Source: Alitabrizicola rongguiensis
Lineage (GTDB): Bacteria; Pseudomonadota; Alphaproteobacteria; Rhodobacterales; Rhodobacteraceae
Assembly (NCBI RefSeq): GCF_021491355.1
Contig: NZ_JAKENF010000002.1
Location: forward strand, 1 to 64,000
Length of the DNA stretch: 64,000 nucleotides
Reading direction: 5' to 3'
The translations under genes and the position numbers were made by a program. Positions 24,246 through 34,916 of this stretch are shown here, piece after piece. The stretch's first letter is position 1, and every line of letters starts with the position of its first letter. The notes beneath the pieces were generated by a model. It worked only from the letters and a program-made list of their open reading frames with translations, was not told the DNA's origin and did not search any database.

Positions 24246-24841
24246 GCATTCCACTCGCGCAGGCGGGCGACATAGCGCGCCATCGTATCGACCTCGAGGT
24301 TGACGACCTGCCCCTCGTGCACCGCACCCCATGTGGTGTGGGTTTGCGTATGGGGAATGAAGTTCACGCCGAAATCCGCGCCGTTGACTTCGTTCACCGT
24401 CAACGAGGTGCCGTTCAGGGCAATCGATCCCTTTTGAGCAATGAAGCCCGCAAGCTGCAGCGGCGCGCGGAAGGTCACGCGCAGGCTATCCCCCTCGGGC
24501 ATGACAGAGATGACCTGGGCCATGCCATCGACATGGCCTGATACGATATGGCCGCCCAGCTCATCGCCAACCTTCAGCGCGCGCTCGAGGTTCACGCGAT
24601 GCCCGGCGACCCAACTGCCGAGCGTGGTCTTCGAGAGGGTTTCGGCCGATACGTCGACATCGAACCAGTTCTGCGGCTCAGAGCCCAGGGCGACCACCGT
24701 CAGGCAGACACCGTCGCAGGCGATCGAGGCGCCAAGATCGATTCTCTCGACATCGTAGCGGGTTGCAATCCTGACGCGCAGATCGCCACGCTGATCAACC
24801 GAAAGGACATGCCCGACGTCGCTGATGATCCCGGTGAACAC
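24242..24841 (-). CDS. ribE: Riboflavin synthase alpha subunit
   Basis: This 199-aa enzyme dismutates lumazine to riboflavin. It has two lumazine-binding repeats: FTGIISDVG...GASIACDGVCLTVV and GGHIVSGHVDG...GSIALNGTSLTVNEV. It begins with GTG at 24841 behind a strong AGGAGGGG site; longer upstream frames lack this support. It is the first gene of ribE-unknown-ribBX-ribH-nusB. Confidence 0.94.
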   Translation of the reverse strand: MFTGIISDVGHVLSVDQRGDLRVRIATRYDVERIDLGASIACDGVCLTVVALGSEPQNWFDVDVSAETLSKTTLGSWVAGHRVNLERALKVGDELGGHIVSGHVDGMAQVISVMPEGDSLRVTFRAPLQLAGFIAQKGSIALNGTSLTVNEVNGADFGVNFIPHTQTHTTWGAVHEGQVVNLEVDTMARYVARLREWNA

Positions 24842-25012
24842 AGATCCCCTCCTGTCCAAAGGCCGATGAACCGACGTAGCCCCCCAAATCCGCCCGTTCA
24901 AGCCCGTGATTTGGCGTGAAGCTGCTGTAATTTCGCCAAGCTGAAGAATAACCATTTACCGAGGATCAGCATTTCCGCGCCAGAACGGAAGAACAGTCGC
25001 TTCGGATCGAGC

Positions 25013-26302
25013 ATGACCATTACAGGCAAGGGCAAGGTCTTTCTCTTCCTACAGGGTCCGCACGGGCCCTGGTTCAAGCTTTTGGGCAGGATGATCGGGC
25101 GTTCAGGCGCCGAGGTCTGGCGCGTCGGGTTCAACCTTGGCGACGAATTCTTCTGGCCCGACACCAGCCGCTACATCCCCTGGCATGGCGCGGTCGAGGC
25201 GTGGCCCGCAGAGCTCGCGCGGATATTTGCCGAGAAACGCGTGACCGACATCGTGCTCTATGGCGATACTCGACCCGTCCACGCGATTGCCGTGGAGCAG
25301 GCGCGCAAGGCCGGGATCACTGTCCATGTCTTTGAGGAAGGCTATCTGCGCCCGCACTGGATCACCTACGAACGGGGCGGATCGAATGGCCATTCGCGCC
25401 TGACGGAACTGACCCTTCCCGAGATGACGCGGGCGCTGGCTGACCGTGACGCCGAACTGCCCGACGCCCCGGCGCGATGGGGCGACATGCGCGAGCATGT
25501 CTTCTACGGCGCGCTCTACCACGGCCTCGTTCTGGCTGGCGGCGGGCGTTACCCGGCCTTCCGTTCGCACCGCGATGTTTCGGGCTGGGCCGAGTTCCGA
25601 CTGTACCTGCGGCGGCTGGCGCTGATGCCCTGGCACCGGCTGGAGCGGATGATCGCCACCGGGCGCATCCGCCGCGGCGGTTTTCCCTATTTCCTCGCTC
25701 TGCTGCAGCTGGAACATGACGCCAGCTTCCGCAGCCACGGGCCCTTCGCCAGCCAGGTGGACTTTGCCGCGCTTTGCATTGAGGGCTTCGCCAAGGGCGC
25801 GCCGCCGCACCACCATCTGGTGTTCAAGGCCCACCCGCTCGAGGATGGCCGCACGCCGCTGGCCCGAGAGATCCGTCGTCTGGCGCAGGAATCCGGCATC
25901 GCAGATCGCGTGCATTTCGTCCGCGGCGGCAAGCTCGCCAGGCTTCTCAACGATGCGCGTGGCGCCGTGACGGTGAACTCAACCGCTGCACAGCAGGTTC
26001 TGTGGCGCGGATTGCCGCTGAAGATCTTTGGCCGGGCCGTCTATGGAAAGCCCGAGTTCGTGTCGTCCCAGCCGATCGCCGAATTCTTCGCGCGACCGAC
26101 ACGGCCTGACAGCCGCGCCTACCGCGATTTCCGCCGCTACCTGCTGGAAACCAGCCAGGTTCCGGGCGGTTTCTACTCGACGCGCGGCCGCCGCGCCCTG
26201 CTGCGGCAGGTCGTCGACATGATGCTGGCAGCGGAAGATCCCTATGATGCGCTGACGATGGGAACAGCGACTCCACGGCAACAGTTGCGGCTCGTTACCT
26301 GA
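25013..26302 (+). CDS. kpsS: Capsule beta-Kdo transferase KpsS-like
   Basis: This 429-aa protein resembles KpsS/LipB, which adds a beta-linked Kdo to the lipid carrier in group 2-type capsule synthesis. FLQGPHGPWFKLLGRMIGR at the N-terminus, the VFEEGYLRPHWITYERGG block near residue 115 and the late HHHLVFKAHPLEDGRTPLAREI (a family substrate-binding region) support it. It leads a three-gene unit with an OPX lipoprotein and KpsC. Confidence 0.88.
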   Translation: MTITGKGKVFLFLQGPHGPWFKLLGRMIGRSGAEVWRVGFNLGDEFFWPDTSRYIPWHGAVEAWPAELARIFAEKRVTDIVLYGDTRPVHAIAVEQARKAGITVHVFEEGYLRPHWITYERGGSNGHSRLTELTLPEMTRALADRDAELPDAPARWGDMREHVFYGALYHGLVLAGGGRYPAFRSHRDVSGWAEFRLYLRRLALMPWHRLERMIATGRIRRGGFPYFLALLQLEHDASFRSHGPFASQVDFAALCIEGFAKGAPPHHHLVFKAHPLEDGRTPLAREIRRLAQESGIADRVHFVRGGKLARLLNDARGAVTVNSTAAQQVLWRGLPLKIFGRAVYGKPEFVSSQPIAEFFARPTRPDSRAYRDFRRYLLETSQVPGGFYSTRGRRALLRQVVDMMLAAEDPYDALTMGTATPRQQLRLVT

Positions 26303-26391
26303 GCAATTGCCGTCAAGCTGGCTATTTCACCGGCGTTTCTGTAGTTTTGGCACCAAAATACACGCAAGCTTCCGACAGAGGAGCCCGAGCA

Positions 26392-27531
26392 GTGCCGTCA
26401 AGAAAATTCCGGGGGGCCAGAAAACTGGTCCTTCTTGCCGTTGTCGCCGCAACCGCGTCCTGCGGCTTGCCGCGCACGGGTCCGACCAAATCGGAAATCT
26501 TCGCCGGATCGGTGGAAAAGCAGGGCGACGCCTTCATCGTCACCGTCAACGACCGCGTGACCCGCGCCACGTCAGTTGTGCCCTCCTACGGCTTCGGTCC
26601 GGGCTTCGAGAAGCAGGCCGTGCTCGCCTCGGACCTGATCGCACCGGGTGACCTTCTGTCGATCACTGTCTTTGAAAACGTCAAGGACGACCCGCTTCTT
26701 GGCAATACCGGTCAGCGCGTGACACCCCTGACCGATGTACAGGTCGATGGCGAGGGCTTCATCTTCGTGCCCTATGCCGGACGTCTCAAGGCGGCGGGCA
26801 TGACACCCGAAGGGCTGCGTGACCTCATCACTTCGAAGCTCGACCAGCAGACCCCCGACCCGCAGATCAGCGTGACCCGCGCTGCGGGCGACGGCTCGAC
26901 TGTCTCGGTCTCGGGCAGCGTCGCCGGTCAGGGCGTCTTCCCGATCGAGCGCCCGACCCGGACGCTGATGGCGATGCTGGCAAAGGCCGGCGGCGTGACC
27001 ATCGAACCGCAGGCGGCACTGGTGACGGTGACCCGAAACGGCAAGACCGGCAAGGTCTGGTTGCAGGATCTCTACGACAATCCAAGGCTCGACATCGCGC
27101 TCCGCCCCGGCGACCGCATCGTGGTCGAGCGCGACCGCCGGTCTTTCGTAGCACTCGGCGCCACCGGATCGCAAAGCCGCATCCCGTTCGACACCCAGAC
27201 CGTCTCGGCGATCGAAGCGCTGGCCCAGGTCGGCGGCCTGAACACCGCGCTGGCCGATCCGACGGGTATCTTCGTGTTCCGCAACGAGCCGCAGGAAATC
27301 GCCAATGCCGTTCTGGGCCGCAACGACCTGCGGGGGACGCAGCGTTTCGCCTATGTCCTGAACCTGACCGAACCGAACGGCGTGTTCCTGGCCCGCGATT
27401 TCGTCATCCGCGACGGCGACACGATCTATGTGACCGAGGCGCCCTTCGTGCAGTGGACCAAGACGCTGGCAGCCTTCAACGGCACGGCGACGGCGGTCGA
27501 CTCGACGGCGAACCTCGCGGGCGGGCCGTGA
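26392..27531 (+). CDS. Outer-membrane polysaccharide export lipoprotein (OPX/KpsD-like)
   Basis: This 379-aa OPX family lipoprotein has a signal ending in the lipobox ATASC, a Poly_export (PES) domain (LIAPGDLLSITVFENVKDD...VDGEGFIFVPYAGRLKAAG) and two SLBB domains (SVSGSVAGQGVFPIERPTRTLMAMLAKAGG and a later ATGSQSRIPFDTQTVSAIEALAQVGG). It should form the outer-membrane exit for capsule. GTG 26392 follows AGAGGAG. The periplasmic co-polymerase and ABC transporter are not in the window. Confidence 0.9.
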   Translation: MPSRKFRGARKLVLLAVVAATASCGLPRTGPTKSEIFAGSVEKQGDAFIVTVNDRVTRATSVVPSYGFGPGFEKQAVLASDLIAPGDLLSITVFENVKDDPLLGNTGQRVTPLTDVQVDGEGFIFVPYAGRLKAAGMTPEGLRDLITSKLDQQTPDPQISVTRAAGDGSTVSVSGSVAGQGVFPIERPTRTLMAMLAKAGGVTIEPQAALVTVTRNGKTGKVWLQDLYDNPRLDIALRPGDRIVVERDRRSFVALGATGSQSRIPFDTQTVSAIEALAQVGGLNTALADPTGIFVFRNEPQEIANAVLGRNDLRGTQRFAYVLNLTEPNGVFLARDFVIRDGDTIYVTEAPFVQWTKTLAAFNGTATAVDSTANLAGGP

Positions 27532-27544
27532 CACTCGGGCCAGC

Positions 27545-29569
27545 GTGACTCTGACCGACACGTCCGGCGAGCAGCGCCAGTCGCGGCTTTACGCCTTCAA
27601 CGCCGGCCTCCTGAAGCCCGGCCGAGCGCGGCGCATCCTGACACTCGCGGGCCTGCCGCCGCATCTGGGCCGCCCGGGACCCGACGACCTGATCGCCGTC
27701 TGGGGCCGCAGCCCCTATGCCGCACGAGGCGAGGCGATGGCGGCCCGCAGCGGTGCGGCGCTTCTGCGGATCGAGGACGCGTTCCTGCGTTCGCTCCGAC
27801 CGGGGCGCAGCGGCGATGCGACGATGGGCCTGATCCTCGACCGGCGCGGGGTGCATTTCGACGCCTCTGCGCCAAGCGATCTGGAACATATCCTCTCAAC
27901 CGACCGGTTCGAGGATCACTCGCTGATCGCCCGCGCCCGCGACGGCATTGCTCGCCTTCAGGCGCTCGACATCTCGAAATACAGCGGATACGCTCCGAAT
28001 GCCGCCCTGCCCCAGCCCGGCTATGTGCTGGTCGTCGACCAGTTGCAGGGCGATGCCTCGGTCCGCCACGGCGGCCTGACACCCCAGAGCTTTCGCGAGA
28101 TGCTGGTGCGCGCGCAGGAAGAGCATCCTGGCCGGCGCGTGGTGGTCAAGCTGCATCCCGAAACCGTCCTTGGCCTGCGCCCCGGCCATTACGGCCCCGC
28201 CGATGCCTCGGAGCGGGTCACGCTGCTGACGGAAAATGTATCGCCCTGGAGGCTGCTCGAGGGCGCGATCGCGGTCTATGTCGGCTCGTCGCAACTTGGG
28301 TTCGAGGCGATCCTTGCAGGCCACCGCCCGCATGTCTTCGGCCAGCCCTTCTACGCGGGCTGGGGCCTCAGCGAGGATGAGGCGGCGTTTCCCCGCCGCC
28401 GCCGCAAGCTGACCAAGGTGCAACTCTTCGCCGGAGCGATGCTGCTCGCGCCCACATGGTACGATCCTTGCCGCGATCGTCTGGCCAGTTTCGAAGAGGT
28501 GGTCGATCAGCTTGAGGCAGAGCTTCGCCCCTTCCGCGAGGACGTCCAAGGCCATGTGGCGATGGGCATGCGGCTGTGGAAGCGCCGGACGCTCCAGCAC
28601 TTCTTCGGGCGCAGGCGGCCGTTGCGCTTTGCCAATGATCCGGCGAAGGCGGCCGCACTTGCCGTTCGCGAGGGGCGTGGCGTGATCGCCTGGGGCATGA
28701 CTGCGCCCGAAGGGTTCCCCCTGCCCGTCCGACGGATCGAGGATGGCTTCCTGCGCTCGCGTGGACTGGGCGCAAGCTTGGTGCCGCCCCTGTCACTCGT
28801 GGCCGACGACCTCGGCCTCTACTACGACCCGAGCCGGGAAAGCCGCCTTGACCGGCTGATCTCAAGCCCGGCGATCGCAGGCGGCGAGGCGCGCGCGGCG
28901 AGGCTGGTCGAGCGGATCGTGGGCAGCGGGCTATCGAAATACAATCTCGGACAGGCCCTGTCCGATCTGCCGGAAGGCCATCGCATTCTCGTCCCGGGAC
29001 AGGTGGAAGACGATGCTTCGATCCGCTTCGGCGCGCCGGGCATCCGCACCAACCTCGACCTTCTGCGCCATGTCCGCGCCGAAAATCCGGGTGCGGTGAT
29101 CCTGTACAAGCCGCATCCGGACGTGGAAGCAGGTCTGCGCCCTGGCCGGGTTGTGGATGCCGAGATCGATGGCCTTGCCGATGCGGTCCTGCCGAACAGC
29201 GACCCGGCCGCGTTGCTGCCCCTTGTGCAGGAGGTCTGGACAATGACCTCGCTTCTGGGGTTCGAGGCTCTCTTGCGTGGGGTACCGGTCACCTGCCTTG
29301 GCCTGCCGTTCTATGCGGGCTGGGGCTTGACCCGCGACGTCTTTCCCGCACCGCGGTGGCGGCGGGGACGGCCCACCCTTATGGCACTGGCCCATGCGGC
29401 GCTGATCGCCTATCCGCGCTATCTCGATCCGGTGACGGGGCGGCCCTGCCCGCCCGAGGTGATCGTGGACCGCCTGATCGAGGGCTACACCGGAAGCGGC
29501 GGGCTTGGCCTCGGCCTTTTATCCCGCCTTCAGGGTCTGCTGGCCGGCCAGTCGCATCTCTGGCGCTGA
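27545..29569 (+). CDS. kpsC: Capsule beta-Kdo transferase KpsC (tandem)
   Basis: This 674-aa protein has two tandem KpsC glycosyltransferase halves. Each half repeats RIEDAFLRS/RIEDGFLRS, a KYS/KYN segment, VDQLQGDASVR/VPGQVEDDASIR, KLHPETVLGLRPG/KPHPDVEAGLRPG and QPFYAGWGL/LPFYAGWGL. Such proteins build the poly-beta-Kdo linker on the lipid acceptor. It begins with GTG at 27545, 13 nt after the OPX stop, with only a weak ribosome site, so it is probably coupled. Length is typical. Confidence 0.92.
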   Translation: MTLTDTSGEQRQSRLYAFNAGLLKPGRARRILTLAGLPPHLGRPGPDDLIAVWGRSPYAARGEAMAARSGAALLRIEDAFLRSLRPGRSGDATMGLILDRRGVHFDASAPSDLEHILSTDRFEDHSLIARARDGIARLQALDISKYSGYAPNAALPQPGYVLVVDQLQGDASVRHGGLTPQSFREMLVRAQEEHPGRRVVVKLHPETVLGLRPGHYGPADASERVTLLTENVSPWRLLEGAIAVYVGSSQLGFEAILAGHRPHVFGQPFYAGWGLSEDEAAFPRRRRKLTKVQLFAGAMLLAPTWYDPCRDRLASFEEVVDQLEAELRPFREDVQGHVAMGMRLWKRRTLQHFFGRRRPLRFANDPAKAAALAVREGRGVIAWGMTAPEGFPLPVRRIEDGFLRSRGLGASLVPPLSLVADDLGLYYDPSRESRLDRLISSPAIAGGEARAARLVERIVGSGLSKYNLGQALSDLPEGHRILVPGQVEDDASIRFGAPGIRTNLDLLRHVRAENPGAVILYKPHPDVEAGLRPGRVVDAEIDGLADAVLPNSDPAALLPLVQEVWTMTSLLGFEALLRGVPVTCLGLPFYAGWGLTRDVFPAPRWRRGRPTLMALAHAALIAYPRYLDPVTGRPCPPEVIVDRLIEGYTGSGGLGLGLLSRLQGLLAGQSHLWR

Positions 29570-29647
29570 GACAGCCCGGTCAGGCTTGCCGATTTCGAAC
29601 AATTCTCTGGCATGGTTTGTGCCATTTCCGCCCACACCTTTCAGCAT

Positions 29648-30754
29648 TCAATCCTTCCGGCGGCTTTGCCAGCGTGTGACCACATCACCGCCAACTGTGG
29701 CGGTTTCCACAAGATCGAAGCTTTTGGCCTCGGCCAGATGCCCGACGGCCATGGTCCCTACCGCCGGCACGCCTTCGCCACCGATGACCTTTCCCGCAGT
29801 GAAGGCGACCAGGTCGGTCACCAGATCGGCCGCCAGCAAGGCCGCCGCCAACTGCCCTCCGCCCTCGCAGAAGACCCGCGTCAGCCCTTCGCCGGCAAGC
29901 GCCGACAAGGCAGCGACGGGGTCGAGATGCCCTTCCGTTTCCGCGCAGGGGATCAGCCTTGCACCAGTCGCCTGCCAGGCCCTGCGCGCAGTCTCGTTGG
30001 CCGAGGGGCCATGACAAATCCAGACCGGCACGTCGCGCGCGCTGCGCCCCAGTCGGCTGTCCGGCGACAGGGAGAGGCGGCTGTCGAAGACGACACGGAC
30101 CGGCTGCCGCACCGCGCCAAGATCGCGCACCGTCAGGTCAGGGTCATCGGCGCGGGCTGTCCCCGACCCGACCAGCACCGCATCATGCGACAGTCGCAGC
30201 GCGTGGACCATGCGTCGCGCCGCCGGACCGGTGATCCAGCGGCTTTCCCCTGATGCCGTCGCGATACGCCCATCCAGTGTCGCGGCAAGTTTCAGCGTGA
30301 CCATCGGCAGGCCACGCGTCACCCGGCGGAGAAACCCGGCATTCAGCTCCCGCGCCCCCGCGGCCTCGACCCCCTCGACCACTTCGATCCCCGCCGCTCG
30401 CAGGATTTCGTGCCCACGCCCCGCCACCCGCGGGTCAGGGTCCATCAGCGCGCTGACGACCCGCGCCACGCCCGCCGCCACCAGCGCCTCGGCACAGGGC
30501 GGCGTCTTGCCGTGATGGGCGCAGGGTTCGAGCGTGACATAGGCCGTAGCCCCGCGCGCAGCCAGGCCGGCCTGCGCCAGTGCCACGACCTCGGCATGGG
30601 GCCGACCGCCCGGCTGGGTCCAGCCCCGCCCGACGATCCGGCGATCCTTGAGGATCACACAACCGACGGCCGGGTTCGGCCAGACATTGCCCAGCCCCCG
30701 CTGCGCCAGAGCCAGCGCGTGGCGCATGTGGCGGCGGTCGTCCTCGGCGCTCAC
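29648..30754 (-). CDS. ribD: Bifunctional riboflavin deaminase/reductase
   Basis: This 368-aa enzyme carries out the deaminase and reductase steps after GTP cyclohydrolase II. The N-terminal CMP/dCMP-type deaminase has HAEVVAL and [11 protein letters not shown] for zinc, and the C-terminal half is the reductase ([31 protein letters not shown]). It begins with GTG at 30754, overlapping the nrdR stop by 4 nt. nrdR-ribD coupling is common. It lies 5 kb from the ribE operon, in the same orientation. Confidence 0.94.
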   Translation of the reverse strand: MSAEDDRRHMRHALALAQRGLGNVWPNPAVGCVILKDRRIVGRGWTQPGGRPHAEVVALAQAGLAARGATAYVTLEPCAHHGKTPPCAEALVAAGVARVVSALMDPDPRVAGRGHEILRAAGIEVVEGVEAAGARELNAGFLRRVTRGLPMVTLKLAATLDGRIATASGESRWITGPAARRMVHALRLSHDAVLVGSGTARADDPDLTVRDLGAVRQPVRVVFDSRLSLSPDSRLGRSARDVPVWICHGPSANETARRAWQATGARLIPCAETEGHLDPVAALSALAGEGLTRVFCEGGGQLAAALLAADLVTDLVAFTAGKVIGGEGVPAVGTMAVGHLAEAKSFDLVETATVGGDVVTRWQSRRKD

Positions 30755-31218
30755 TCGTCGGCGGTGGGATGCGGGCGGAGTTCGGAGACGAACTTGTCGA
30801 AATCGTCCGCCGCCTGGAAGTTCTTGTAAACGCTGGCAAACCGCACGTAGGCGACGGTGTCGATCCTCGCCAGCGTCTCCATCACGATCTCGCCGATGAC
30901 CTTCGAGGGGATGTCGGTTTCGCCCAGGCTTTCCAGACGCCGCACGATGCCCGAGATCATCTGGTCGATGCGTTCGGGCTCGATCGGGCGCTTCTGCATG
31001 GCGATGCGGATCGAGCGTTCCAGCTTCGAGCGGTCGAAATCCTCGCGTTTCCCGCTGGACTTGATGACGACGAGGTCGCGCAGCTGTACCCGTTCATAGG
31101 TTGTGAAACGACCGCCGCAGGCCGGGCAGAACCGCCGCCGCCGGATCGAGACATGATCCTCGGCCGGACGGGAATCCTTCACCTGCGTGTCGATGTTTCC
31201 GCAAAACGGGCAGCGCAT
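30751..31218 (-). CDS. nrdR: NrdR transcriptional repressor
   Basis: This 155-aa repressor of ribonucleotide reductase genes has an N-terminal zinc ribbon (CPFCGN near the start and CPACGGRF near residue 32) and an ATP-cone domain ([23 protein letters not shown]) that senses ATP/dATP. ATG 31218 has a GAGGGGGAGGGG site. It is coupled to ribD. Confidence 0.96.
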   Translation of the reverse strand: MRCPFCGNIDTQVKDSRPAEDHVSIRRRRFCPACGGRFTTYERVQLRDLVVIKSSGKREDFDRSKLERSIRIAMQKRPIEPERIDQMISGIVRRLESLGETDIPSKVIGEIVMETLARIDTVAYVRFASVYKNFQAADDFDKFVSELRPHPTADE

Positions 31219-31394
31219 CGCCCCTCCCCCTCGTTGCCTCTGTCGGGCCTTCCGCGATGACTATAGGCGGGCCGCAACAGTTTGGGTAGCGGAAAGGTCG
31301 GTCTCAAGATGTTGGGGAATCACCTGTGGCGCGGCTGCACAAAGAGCCGCGACAGAGGCGTGCATTTCGTCATCGTCGTGTTACAGTTTCCTGC

Positions 31395-31688
31395 ATGACA
31401 GCCCGACTCATCCTGTGCCTCGCCCTGCTCTCACCGCTTCCCTCCCTGGCGGACAGCCCTATTGCCGAGGTGGTCTGCGCCCCCAAAGCCGAGATGGATC
31501 AACGTCTGGCCATTCACTTCGGTTCTTCGCGCGCAGCAACCGGCCTGCGCGACCCCGAGACGGTGCTGGAGGTCTGGACGTCTCCCCAGGGCCGCTGGAC
31601 GCTGGTTCAAAGCCATGCGAACGGCCAGTCCTGCATCGTGGCTATGGGCGAGAACTGGGATATGCCGCTTTCGGGCCAGAAGAGTTGA
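31395..31688 (+). CDS. Small exported protein, unknown
   Basis: This 97-aa protein has a signal peptide (LILCLALLSPLPSLADS) and a mature part of about 78 residues. Two cysteines (VVCAPKAEM and SCIVAMGENW) could form a disulfide. VLEVWTSPQGRWTLVQSHANGQSCIVAMG recalls small roseobacter periplasmic proteins of unknown function. No strong ribosome site precedes ATG 31395. It converges on the next gene with a 1-nt gap. Confidence 0.7.
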   Translation: MTARLILCLALLSPLPSLADSPIAEVVCAPKAEMDQRLAIHFGSSRAATGLRDPETVLEVWTSPQGRWTLVQSHANGQSCIVAMGENWDMPLSGQKS

Positions 31689-31689
31689 G

Positions 31690-32280
31690 CTAGCGCCCGC
31701 CCGGGCGCACCTCCTGGACGAACAGACCCAGATCGGTCCCGTAGCCCTTGATCGTAACGGCGGAGCCGGGTGCGAGGGCGTCCACGATGTTATCCTCGGT
31801 TCCGCAGACCGAGTTGATGATGAAGGGCAATCGCTGCAGCTCGATCTTGTTGCGGCAGAGCGTGCTGTAGCTTTTTCGGGCAGTGTCGACGTGAAAGACC
31901 ATCGAGGTCGGCTGCCCCGCCCAGATGGTGCGCAGCATCGGATATCCCATCGAGATCAATGCGCTACCGAGAAACCAGAAAAACACTGGGAGGAACAGGA
32001 TCATCCCGATATTGCCAAGCGTCCCGATCCGCTCGCCGCGTTGCACCATGTCGACCGCGAACAGGATCGTCGCCAGCACCGCCGCACCGAAGCAGAAGGT
32101 CGAGGCGAAGCCTTCGGTCTGCGTGATCCAGGCCTCGCTCGGAAGGAAGTCGACGTGGAACTTCTTCACCGCGATCGGGATCGCACCAAGGAAGAAGACG
32201 GCGGCCAGCCCCACCCACAAAACCCGGGCAACGCCCCTCGGGCGGGATTCGGGTTCGCGGGCAGGGCTGGGGTTCGACAT
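31690..32280 (-). CDS. Membrane protein, unknown
   Basis: This 196-aa protein has three predicted membrane helices (about 18-38, 60-83 and 90-112). A C-terminal region follows with two cysteines (TLCRNKIELQ and NSVCGTEDNI), probably outside the membrane. The family is not recognised. An AGGAG lies 15 nt before ATG 32280, wider spacing than usual. Confidence 0.65.
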   Translation of the reverse strand: MSNPSPAREPESRPRGVARVLWVGLAAVFFLGAIPIAVKKFHVDFLPSEAWITQTEGFASTFCFGAAVLATILFAVDMVQRGERIGTLGNIGMILFLPVFFWFLGSALISMGYPMLRTIWAGQPTSMVFHVDTARKSYSTLCRNKIELQRLPFIINSVCGTEDNIVDALAPGSAVTIKGYGTDLGLFVQEVRPGGR

Positions 32281-32331
32281 TACGCTGATCGGATGCTCCT
32301 TCGTCTCGTGAAATCCTCACCTATTCCATCG

Positions 32332-32828
32332 CTAATGTCGAAGGTTTGCGAAAGGCAGGCGTCCATGCTGCGCCACAAATTCCGCCAGCAATCTGGATTC
32401 AACCGCCTCGCATCCGTCGGGAACATCCATCCAGCAGAAAACCAACTCAGCACTTTGGCGGATCTGCAAAATGTAGCGTCCGCCTCTATGAGCGGTTGGC
32501 CTTCCCTGTCCAAACAGCAGGAACTCCGAAAGCCGCTTGCGCAAGCCTCGTCGCCCACTTACCCCGCCCGCCGCCTTGCCAAGATAGACGACATCGGATG
32601 TCGGCACCCAATTGGCACTCAGAGTTTGGCGACCTACGTTGGGATCACGACCATTGTACCAGCCGCCTGTGCCCGCTTCGACGAAGTCAGGGATTTCTGA
32701 CGCGGTCCAAAGGACCGCGTAGACCCCAGGATCTTCAGGAATGGCGGAGCGATCTTCGATCAGGTCTGCAACTGTGTGAAAGCCCTGGAACCCCAGGGCC
32801 TCCAAATCCGCACAGGTGCGCAACGAGT

Positions 32829-32832
<4 letters not shown>
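32332..32832 (-). CDS. GIY-YIG-like protein overlapping rpoD
   Basis: This 166-aa protein begins with GTG at 32832, overlapping the rpoD stop by 4 nt. The order of motifs resembles the GIY-YIG nuclease fold: DPGVYAVLW near residue 35, [10 protein letters not shown] near 80, the basic [16 protein letters not shown] helix, a Glu in [10 protein letters not shown] and LPFANLRH at the end with the conserved Asn. The arginine and glutamate of the active site are therefore plausible. A nuclease or a non-catalytic role are both possible. Confidence 0.65.
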
Positions 32833-34823
<1,991 letters not shown>

Positions 34824-34916
34824 GTATGCTCCTCGGTCGGTCATCAGCGCAGGCTGGCCGAATCATTTGGCCGCGTCACGAATCAATAGCGCGAATCACG
34901 GCAGGGGGAAGGCGGA

